A stretch of 36,781 bases of DNA from an uncultured Eubacteriales bacterium (lineage in GTDB: Bacteria > Bacillota > Clostridia > Oscillospirales > Acutalibacteraceae): contig ONAS01000008.1 in NCBI GenBank assembly GCA_900315815.1, positions 1 to 36,781 of the forward strand. Reading direction: 5' to 3'. Shown in pieces: positions 24,215-31,543 of this stretch; position 1 is the stretch's first letter; every line of letters begins with the position of its first letter. The notes beneath the pieces were generated by a model, which was not told where the DNA came from, did no database searches, and worked only from the letters and a program-made list of their open reading frames with translations. The translations under genes and the position numbers were made by a program.

Positions 24215-27200
24215 ATGACTTTTTTGACCGGTTTACTGAAGATCCTCTTTATCATCGCCACGATCCTTTTGATGGCGGCGCCGCTTGCGATGGAGTTTCT
24301 GACCTTCCGTCGGGACAAGATCAAAAAGATCAGCTACAAACGTTTCAGGATCATCGTATATACCTTTATTTATATCATTGCCGTAACGATCGGGCTGTAT
24401 CTGCTCAAGGAAATATACCTGTGGGTGGAATCCCTTCCGTTCGTTCAGTGGATCTCGCAGAAAATCGCCTTCAGCGTGCGCCTCACCTATTGCGCGAAGG
24501 TGCTGGCCGCGATCCTGATCAACTTTGCCATCGGCATAATGTATGTAATTTTCAGCAAGTTTGTCAGGATCGGCCTGAAAAAGAAGAATCTGCTGAAGCC
24601 CAAAAAGAAAAACAAAGAGCTTGATTGGCGGCAGAAGCTGGAGCGCGGGATCATCCGCTTCTTCTGCACCGAAACATGGTTTTTCGTCGGCAGGATCGTC
24701 AAGGTTTTGAGCATCGGTCTTTCCGTCTTTTACGCCGCTGTCTTCGTCCTGTACCAGATCCCGGCGCTGTTCGGACTGAAATGGACCCCGTATCACTTCA
24801 TTTCGATGCTGTTTGAATCGGGGTATATCTTCCCCGTGATCACGCTGTTGGCGCTTTGGGAGATCAGCTTCTTCCTCGAAGGCATCAGACAGGTGGCTGA
24901 CGAATGTCCTGAGCTGCTCAGGGATGAAAAGAAAACCGTCAAGGTGACGGAGCCGGATCTGGAGGCGATCGACGAAGAGGTCCGCAAGCAGTTCGGCGAT
25001 TATTACGCGTGTGATGCGGATATGTCCTCCATGGTCCATGTGGAGATCGCCTCGACCGACCGTGATCCGATCACGGAATTGATCGGCAAAGCGGTAGAGA
25101 ACGATCAGCGCAATCCTCTTGTGAAAAACGAAGTCTATCTGGACGGGATCGACAAGCTGATTACCGGCAAGAAAGGCATCCTGATCAACGGCAATTTCTT
25201 TTCCGGCTTTTCGATGTATTTTCTGCGGTATCTGTCCGCGATCATCGCGCGCGGCGATAACGCGGTATTCGTATGCAACGATGACAGGCAGATCGATGAG
25301 GTATACAGCTTCATCACTCACGGATTTGAGCAGATATCCAGCCTGTACTGCAAGGATTTCCGGCAGGACGCCATCGATTTTGACGAGCCGATCTGGCGCG
25401 TTATCAAGGTCAGCGGAGAACACAGCGTGCTGGAGGAAGCGTCGGTCGATGAGAACAACATTCTTGTCACCTCGCTCGGATATCTGTGTTCCGACCGCTT
25501 TGAAGCGGAACGCAGTGCATTTATCGCGCTGGTTGATGTCGTTGTTTTTGTCGACGCGCTCAATACGGTCAATCAGTTCAACCGTCAGCTTGCCATGCTG
25601 AATACCCGCATCAAGAACCTGACCGCCAAGAATTCCCTGAAAGTCAAAAACAACGATTCGGACAATATCGACGAGAACGTTTATGTCTTCAGATATTTGT
25701 CACGTCAGGTACAGTATATCTGCTTTGACGATACCAGAACGCCCGGTCTGGATAAGGTGCTGAAAAATCTGCTGTCCGTCGACTTTGAGTCGGTCGACAT
25801 CATGAACTATCATCCGAAGACGCTGGTACGCTGCTATCGCTATGAGGGCAAGCCGGATGAGAACGGCGAGAGGATCTGTCCGCATTTTGTCAATACGGAG
25901 GAAGAGCTGGGAGCCGTCATCAATATGGCGATCCTGTGCCTTGCCAAGGGCGCGTCCAATGTCACCGTATTTACGGACAACGCTATCCCGTACGGGAATT
26001 TTGCGGAATCCATCGCGGCGAACTCCGGTCAGATCAACGTTAAGGTGGATTCGGATAAGATCCGGCTGAACAAGCCGTTCTGGAACCCCGGGGATTATTC
26101 AGTGATCATCGCGGTGGACTCGAGGGACAATCTTCCTGCCGCGGTCAGAAAATACTCCGCTCTGGTAACGGAAAAGCCGACGCTGGTCATCATCTTTTCC
26201 CGTCCTTATCTGATGCGCGATTATTATCTTGCCAATATCGGCGATGTGCTGAATAACCAGCTGGAAAGGATCCCCGTTGAGGAGGAGACCAATAAGGATA
26301 TCGCCCAGCGGATCCTGATAAAGGCGAACGAGGGCGGCATCTCTACGGACGAGGTCTTGCGGCTGGTGAACGGACTGCCGGGCTTTGAAAAGTACGTCGA
26401 CAGCAGGGATGTCAGCGGCATTCTGCTCAAGATCATCGGCATCTATGACGAACAGCAGGACGCGTCGCAGATCGATAAAACATATCTGTACAAATGCTTT
26501 GAATTCATCTCGACGCAGGTCTTCGATGATAACGGAAAATACGCTTCTCTGGACAAGATCATCCTCCGTCGGGAAGGCAGACTGTTCGACAAGATCAACA
26601 GCCGCGACATGATCGTGATGACGAAGGGTGACGCCGAGGTGATACTCCCGCTGCCGCGTTCCAGAATCACACAAAATTATATCGCCGGTCAGAATCTGCT
26701 TTATAACGGCGAAATCTATTATATCCAGAAGATCAATACCGAGGCCGGCAAGATCTTTGCGCGGCTGGCTGTCGGCGGTAAAAACGATGAAGCATATCGG
26801 TATGTTCAGGTGCGCAGATATAACCTGCAGTTCAACGCCGAGACAGAGACCGTGTTCCCCGCCAAGCACGTTGTTTTGGGGCGTTCGGGTGACAGCGTCA
26901 CCGTCAGCGACGTATATATTTCCGTATTCCGCACCCCGATGGAGGCAGTGACAAAGGGCTACTATGAGGTCGATCCGCACTCGCTGTCTGTCAACGTCGA
27001 AACGAACGCGTATCACAGCATCGACGACCCCGGCAACGATGTGCTGGCGAAACAGACCTACCGCATCTACGGCAAAGAGTTCGATAATCCGACCTATTCC
27101 ACGGAAGAGATCATGAAAGTCACCCAGCTGAACCGCAAAATCAACGGAGCCTTGATGATGTCGCTGCGGATCTGCGGTCAGTTCGGTGAGGATACCGATA

Positions 27201-29452
27201 AAGCCGCAGCGCTTGCCGCGGCAATGCTCAACGAGCTGTTCCGCTCGATGTTCCCGTCGGTAGCGGATTCCGTCGCTGTCTGTCCGATACTGCATCAGAC
27301 GCCGGATGACGAGGAATCGCAGCTGGTTCTCCGGACGCTGCCGCAAATCGCGTATTCGGGCGAGACCGACCTGATCTCTCAAGAGGATTTCGATCTCGTG
27401 ATCATCGAGGACTGCGCGGCGGATCTGGGCGTCGTATCCATGCTGATGTCTGCCGGCGACGACATGCTCAAGCTGCTTTTCGGGCCCGTTTTCAAATACC
27501 TTGAATGGTATCTCAACGCGGGCGAAAAGAGCGATTATCTGTATTACGGACTGGATCATGAGCCGGCATGCTTTGATTTCAATTCCCTGTATCAGCTGTC
27601 CGAGCTTCTCGGCAGCGGCAGCTATCAAATGAGCTTTATGGATATCGGCACCATCGCGGAATACTATGTCTGCGACTTCTGCGGAAAGCATTATTCCGAC
27701 AGTACGGATGTTGTCGAGCTGGATGACGGCAGAAAGATGTGCAGAGAATGCGCCGAGCACCTTATGGGCAACAACAAGAAGTATCTCAGATCGGCGCTTG
27801 CTCACGCCAGGATGTTCCTGGAGAGCAACTACGGGATCAAGCTGGATGACGATTATGAATTCTGCTTCGAGTCCACGGTTAAGATCATCAATACGCTCAA
27901 GATGAATCCCGGTCTTGCGGGACGCGGTTCCGATATCCCGCTGAAATCCTACGTGGGCGATAAAAAGAAGGTTCACCTCGAATATGACCTTCCGTCCGCC
28001 AGTCTCGGCGAGCTTCTTGTGCGCGAGCTGACGCATACATGGCAGCTCAAGCATCTGCCTGAGCTGGAGGAGGAGCTTGCCGAAGGTCACATCGCGCTGG
28101 TTTCGGTCCAGTATCTGAGGTACCTTAACCTGAATGCGATCCTTGCGGCACGGACGTCCTACTACGAAAGCACGGGCAATATCTCCGGCGTCGGCTACAG
28201 ACGGCTGGTCAAGGAACTGCTGAATCATCCGGAATACCGGAACAACCCGTTCCGGTATCTGGCAGAGATCGCCGGATCGGTGGTTGTGGACGAGGTCATT
28301 CCCCCGAAAAAGAAAGACCCGGTGGGAGAATACGGACTGCCCTATAAGGCGCAGAAGCCCGACAGGACAAAAGACTCAAAGAGCGTGTATTTTTACCGTT
28401 CCAGGCTGTCCGAAAAGAGCGGAAAGCTGTATGACGATCTCGTTTCGGCGATCGGAAGCTTTGCGCCGACCGTGGAAGCGCCCGACTTTACGATCGATGA
28501 GGTCGGGGACATTCTGCTTTTGATCCAATATGACCATCCCGAGCTGTTCTGGTGTAACTACGGCTGTTCGATGACCGGCAGTACCGTCAGTCTGGGCTAC
28601 TGCGCAGCTGCCGGCGAAGCGGCGAATCTGCAAAAACGGATCGACGAGGCGGCGGCAGAGTATCTTAACGGCATCGATGATTCCATGAGCGCGTATGACG
28701 TCGCTCTGCGTCTGCACGTCAAGCTGATCTCCAAGGTCGATTATGATACTCTTACGCTGCAAAAGGAGAAGGACGGCAGTTACTCCTCCGACAAAATCGA
28801 CTATATCAGAACGATCTGCGGCGTATTTCTGGACGGTAAGGCGGTTTGCGCCGGATACAGCCGCGCGATGGAATATATGCTGCAGAAATGCGGTATCGAA
28901 TGCACCTATGTCGCCGGCGTCTGCAAAAAGCCGTCGGGAGAGCCGGGGGGTCCCGGTGACAGGCACGCATGGATCGTCCTCAAGGTGGACGGTGACTATT
29001 ATTATCTCGACACTACATGGGACGACAGCTCCAGTACCGTTCAGGTGGTCAAAAACTACGATCTGAGCTTTGATTACTTCTGCGTCACAGAGGAAGAGCT
29101 GATGAGAACGCGCACGATCGAAAAGCATCACGATCAGTTCCCGACCTGTACGGCGACGCGTGCGAATTATTTCAGCCACAACGATCTGGTCATCCAGACA
29201 TACGATCCCGAAAAGCTGAAGACCATTGCCCGTACAGCCGCGGAGAGCGGTCAGAAGGAGTTCCGTTTCAAGTGCTCCTCCAAGGCGCTCTTTGATCAGA
29301 TGATCGGCAGGTTCGGCGCTGTCAGCGATAACTGCTATTCAGAGATCGTTCGCTATGCCGCCAAGGGCAACAAGCGCATCCGAGGCGACTACTACCATTA
29401 TGACAGAGACACCCATCTCTGGACCATCACCGTCAGATTTGTGGAGAAATAA
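24215..29452 (+). CDS. Giant membrane protein: helicase-like region, zinc ribbon, degenerate DA1-like region, transglutaminase
   Basis: A 1745-residue protein. About five membrane helices fill the first 225 residues. A Rossmann/P-loop-like stretch follows (about 315-460: GKKGILINGNFFSGFSMYFL, VVVFVDALNTVNQFNRQLAM) that looks like a helicase fold without its Walker lysine, though GKKG remains; this is tentative. A zinc ribbon has C1153-x2-C1156 and C1176-x2-C1179. Next, LGELLVRELTHTWQL and EGHIALVSVQYL resemble the DA1 peptidase, but HExxH reads R1270-E-L-T-H1274 with E1290 downstream, so zinc catalysis is doubtful. The C-terminus is a transglutaminase-like domain with an intact triad: C1545 (GKAVCAGYSRAME), H1584 (RHAW) and D1599 (YYYLDTTW). 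AAAGGAGG precedes the start. It is the last gene of the operon and ends at a strong terminator. The active triad suggests protein cleavage or cross-linking at the inner membrane face. Confidence 0.82.
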   Translation: MTFLTGLLKILFIIATILLMAAPLAMEFLTFRRDKIKKISYKRFRIIVYTFIYIIAVTIGLYLLKEIYLWVESLPFVQWISQKIAFSVRLTYCAKVLAAILINFAIGIMYVIFSKFVRIGLKKKNLLKPKKKNKELDWRQKLERGIIRFFCTETWFFVGRIVKVLSIGLSVFYAAVFVLYQIPALFGLKWTPYHFISMLFESGYIFPVITLLALWEISFFLEGIRQVADECPELLRDEKKTVKVTEPDLEAIDEEVRKQFGDYYACDADMSSMVHVEIASTDRDPITELIGKAVENDQRNPLVKNEVYLDGIDKLITGKKGILINGNFFSGFSMYFLRYLSAIIARGDNAVFVCNDDRQIDEVYSFITHGFEQISSLYCKDFRQDAIDFDEPIWRVIKVSGEHSVLEEASVDENNILVTSLGYLCSDRFEAERSAFIALVDVVVFVDALNTVNQFNRQLAMLNTRIKNLTAKNSLKVKNNDSDNIDENVYVFRYLSRQVQYICFDDTRTPGLDKVLKNLLSVDFESVDIMNYHPKTLVRCYRYEGKPDENGERICPHFVNTEEELGAVINMAILCLAKGASNVTVFTDNAIPYGNFAESIAANSGQINVKVDSDKIRLNKPFWNPGDYSVIIAVDSRDNLPAAVRKYSALVTEKPTLVIIFSRPYLMRDYYLANIGDVLNNQLERIPVEEETNKDIAQRILIKANEGGISTDEVLRLVNGLPGFEKYVDSRDVSGILLKIIGIYDEQQDASQIDKTYLYKCFEFISTQVFDDNGKYASLDKIILRREGRLFDKINSRDMIVMTKGDAEVILPLPRSRITQNYIAGQNLLYNGEIYYIQKINTEAGKIFARLAVGGKNDEAYRYVQVRRYNLQFNAETETVFPAKHVVLGRSGDSVTVSDVYISVFRTPMEAVTKGYYEVDPHSLSVNVETNAYHSIDDPGNDVLAKQTYRIYGKEFDNPTYSTEEIMKVTQLNRKINGALMMSLRICGQFGEDTDKAAALAAAMLNELFRSMFPSVADSVAVCPILHQTPDDEESQLVLRTLPQIAYSGETDLISQEDFDLVIIEDCAADLGVVSMLMSAGDDMLKLLFGPVFKYLEWYLNAGEKSDYLYYGLDHEPACFDFNSLYQLSELLGSGSYQMSFMDIGTIAEYYVCDFCGKHYSDSTDVVELDDGRKMCRECAEHLMGNNKKYLRSALAHARMFLESNYGIKLDDDYEFCFESTVKIINTLKMNPGLAGRGSDIPLKSYVGDKKKVHLEYDLPSASLGELLVRELTHTWQLKHLPELEEELAEGHIALVSVQYLRYLNLNAILAARTSYYESTGNISGVGYRRLVKELLNHPEYRNNPFRYLAEIAGSVVVDEVIPPKKKDPVGEYGLPYKAQKPDRTKDSKSVYFYRSRLSEKSGKLYDDLVSAIGSFAPTVEAPDFTIDEVGDILLLIQYDHPELFWCNYGCSMTGSTVSLGYCAAAGEAANLQKRIDEAAAEYLNGIDDSMSAYDVALRLHVKLISKVDYDTLTLQKEKDGSYSSDKIDYIRTICGVFLDGKAVCAGYSRAMEYMLQKCGIECTYVAGVCKKPSGEPGGPGDRHAWIVLKVDGDYYYLDTTWDDSSSTVQVVKNYDLSFDYFCVTEEELMRTRTIEKHHDQFPTCTATRANYFSHNDLVIQTYDPEKLKTIARTAAESGQKEFRFKCSSKALFDQMIGRFGAVSDNCYSEIVRYAAKGNKRIRGDYYHYDRDTHLWTITVRFVEK

Positions 29453-29495
29453 CGGGACTGTACCGAACCGCTGATACTGAAAGCCAACAATCACA

Positions 29496-29550
29496 CAGCC
29501 GGCTTCGTCGTCATACGCAAAGGATATGACACGGAAGCCGGCTGCTTTTT
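29496..29550 (+). terminator. Terminator of the vWA/tubulin operon
   Basis: An 11-bp perfect stem, CAGCCGGCTTC (29496-29506) with GAAGCCGGCTG (29534-29544), is extended by an inner GTCATA/TATGAC stem and followed by CTTTTT. It isolates the operon from suf. Confidence 0.9.
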
Positions 29551-29591
29551 GTCCGAAAATCCGGAATTGACGGAATTTGTCGCCGAGATCA

Positions 29592-29620
29592 TGGACAAAA
29601 TGAATTTTTTGATATATAAT
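29592..29620 (+). promoter_or_regulatory. suf promoter
   Basis: TGGACA (29592-29597) and TATAAT (29615-29620) are 17 bp apart. No Fe-S regulator site was identified. Confidence 0.7.
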
Positions 29621-29666
29621 ATACAATACTGCTTATGAATCACGGCATCACAGGAGGAGAACAGCC

Positions 29667-30401
29667 ATGCTGCAAATACGGAACCTATCGTTCTCGGTCG
29701 ATAGTCAGGGACAGGAAAAGGAAATACTCAGGGACATCTCCCTTGAAATACCCGACGGCAAGCTGTTCGTCATCACCGGACCCAACGGCGGCGGAAAATC
29801 CACCCTTGCCAAGCTGATCGCCGGTATCGAAAAACCGACGTCCGGTCAGATCCTGTTCAACGGAACGGACATCACCGATATGAGCATCACCGACCGCGCA
29901 AAAATGGGGATCGCTTTCGCGTTCCAGCAGCCGGTCCGCTTCAAGGGGATCCAGGTAGCGGATCTGATCCGCCTGGCGGCAGGCAAGGAGCTGACGATCT
30001 CCGAGGCGTGCGCCTATCTGTCGCAGGTCGGACTGTGCGCCAAGGATTATATCCATCGCGAGGTCAACGCCAGCCTTTCCGGCGGCGAGCTGAAACGCAT
30101 CGAGATCGCCTCCGTGCTCGCGAGAAAATCTCTGCTGACGCTCTTTGACGAGCCCGAGGCGGGGATCGATCTGTGGAGCTTCAACAACCTGATCGAGGTA
30201 TTCCGCGCCCAGCGCGAGGAGATCAGCGACCGTTCCATCCTGATCATCTCGCATCAGGAAAGGATCCTGAATATCGCGGACGAGATCGTCGTCCTCGAAA
30301 ACGGCTCGCTCAAACAGAAGGGCGACAAGGAAAAGGTGCTGCCCGGCTTGATCGGCACGCCTTCCGCAGTGGCGAATTGTCAGGGAATAAGGAGTAAATG
30401 A
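29667..30401 (+). CDS. sufC: Fe-S assembly ATPase SufC
   Basis: SufC is the ABC-type ATPase that drives Fe-S cluster building on SufB/SufD-type scaffolds in the cytoplasm. Walker A is GPNGGGKST (38-46), the Q-loop region reads AFAFQQPVRF, the ABC signature is LSGGELKR, Walker B is LTLFDEPEAG and the switch His is in IISHQ. At 244 residues the length is normal, and no membrane permease accompanies it. AGGAGGAG precedes the ATG. The stop TGA overlaps the leader of the next gene, whose start follows after 1 bp. Only one scaffold gene follows, so this is the minimal SmsC-SmsB arrangement rather than sufBCDSU. Confidence 0.93.
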   Translation: MLQIRNLSFSVDSQGQEKEILRDISLEIPDGKLFVITGPNGGGKSTLAKLIAGIEKPTSGQILFNGTDITDMSITDRAKMGIAFAFQQPVRFKGIQVADLIRLAAGKELTISEACAYLSQVGLCAKDYIHREVNASLSGGELKRIEIASVLARKSLLTLFDEPEAGIDLWSFNNLIEVFRAQREEISDRSILIISHQERILNIADEIVVLENGSLKQKGDKEKVLPGLIGTPSAVANCQGIRSK

Positions 30402-30402
30402 T

Positions 30403-31326
30403 ATGCAGCTGAATGATATACAATTGGATCTGCTCAGGGAGATCGCCGACATCACCGATATTCCCACAGGCGCGTACAATATCCGCTCCGACAGTCAGTC
30501 TATCGGCAGACAGTCCAGCGCGAACATCGATATCGTCCCGAAGGAGGGCGTCAGCGGACTGGATATTTTTATCAAGCCCAACACCAAAAACGAGACCGTG
30601 CATATCCCCGTCGTGATGACAAAAAGCGGTCTCAAGGAAAAGGTCTATAACGATTTCTTCATCGGGGACAATGCCGATATCGAGATCGTCGCCGGCTGCG
30701 GCATCAACAACTGCGGCGCGCATGACTCTCAGCACGACGGCATCCACCGTTTTTACGTCGGCAAAAACGCACGCATCCGTTACGCCGAAAAGCATTACGG
30801 CTCCGGCGACGGAAGCGGAAAGCGGATCCTCAACCCGGTCACCGAGGTATATATGGAGGACGACAGCTACTGCGAGATGGAAATGGTGCAGATCAAGGGC
30901 GTCGACGATACCAAGCGCACAACGGTCGCAGAACTGAAGCAGGGCGCGAAGCTGGTCGTCAGAGAGCGCCTGATGACGCACGGCGTCCAGCAGGCTGACA
31001 GCGTGTATACCGTCAGCCTGAACGGGAAGGATTCCTCCGCGGACATCGTATCGCGCGGCGTCGCGAGAGACGATTCATTCCAGCGGCTGGATCTGAAAAT
31101 CGTCGGAAACGCGGAGTGCAAGGGGCATACCGAGTGCGACTCCATCATCATGGACAACGGAAAGATCCTAGCCGTGCCCGCGCTGGAGGCGAACAACGTG
31201 GACGCGTCGCTGGTGCATGAGGCGGCGATCGGCAAGATCGCCGGAGAACAGCTGATCAAGCTGATGACCCTCGGTCTGACGGAGGCTGAGGCAGAGGAAC
31301 AGATCATCAACGGCTTTTTGAGATGA
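30403..31326 (+). CDS. sufB: SufB/SufD-family Fe-S scaffold (SmsB-like)
   Basis: A 307-residue member of the SufB/SufD family, about two-thirds the length of E. coli SufB. The beta-helix core is recognisable from GINNCGAHDSQHDGIHRF through KNARIRYAEKHYGSG to DIVSRGVARDDSFQRLDLKI and GHTECDSIIMD, ending in the SufC-binding helices (ASLVHEAAIGKIAGEQLIKL, LGLTEAEAEEQII). Conserved Cys and His in GINNCGAHDSQHD may hold the cluster. Short two-gene forms like this are described as the ancestral minimal SMS (SmsB with SmsC). GGAG at 30391-30394 lies 8 bp before the start. Cysteine desulfurase and SufU are not in the window. The symbol sufB is the usual database label; smsB may be more exact. Confidence 0.88.
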   Translation: MQLNDIQLDLLREIADITDIPTGAYNIRSDSQSIGRQSSANIDIVPKEGVSGLDIFIKPNTKNETVHIPVVMTKSGLKEKVYNDFFIGDNADIEIVAGCGINNCGAHDSQHDGIHRFYVGKNARIRYAEKHYGSGDGSGKRILNPVTEVYMEDDSYCEMEMVQIKGVDDTKRTTVAELKQGAKLVVRERLMTHGVQQADSVYTVSLNGKDSSADIVSRGVARDDSFQRLDLKIVGNAECKGHTECDSIIMDNGKILAVPALEANNVDASLVHEAAIGKIAGEQLIKLMTLGLTEAEAEEQIINGFLR

Positions 31327-31369
31327 TCGCTGAATGATACTGATACTCATTAAAACACATTAATTATTC

Positions 31370-31485
31370 GATATATTCCGCATAGCTGTGTTGGACTCCT
31401 TGACAGACGACAGTCTGCCTGCGTCGTCCGCCTTGCTCTGCGAAATATCTCGCTGATAAATATTTGAAGCATTTATTTTAGTATA
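31370..31485. repeat. Possible interspersed intergenic element
   Basis: Between sufB and the next terminator is a non-coding block rich in short inverted repeats: CAGAC-GACA-GTCTG near 31403-31416 and GACGAC…GTCGTC around 31406-31428. It is flanked by AT-rich ends. The layout resembles small dispersed intergenic elements seen in Clostridia, but only one copy is present here, so repetition cannot be shown. Confidence 0.3.
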
Positions 31486-31492
31486 AGAAAAC

Positions 31493-31523
31493 AAAAACCG
31501 CGGGCGGCTGCTCGCGGTTTTTT
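31493..31523. terminator. Bidirectional terminator between sufB and the CAP-dockerin gene
   Basis: AAAAACCGCG pairs with CGCGGTTTTT around a 10-nt loop, with poly-A on the left and poly-T on the right. It serves both convergent units. Confidence 0.85.
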
Positions 31524-31543
31524 CGTTATCCCGATAGGATCGC

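Noticed and set aside
26099-28228. 709-codon minus-strand open frame inside the giant gene
   Set aside because: Antisense shadow of the giant membrane protein; low-complexity I/D/Q-rich translation, no ribosome site or recognisable domain.
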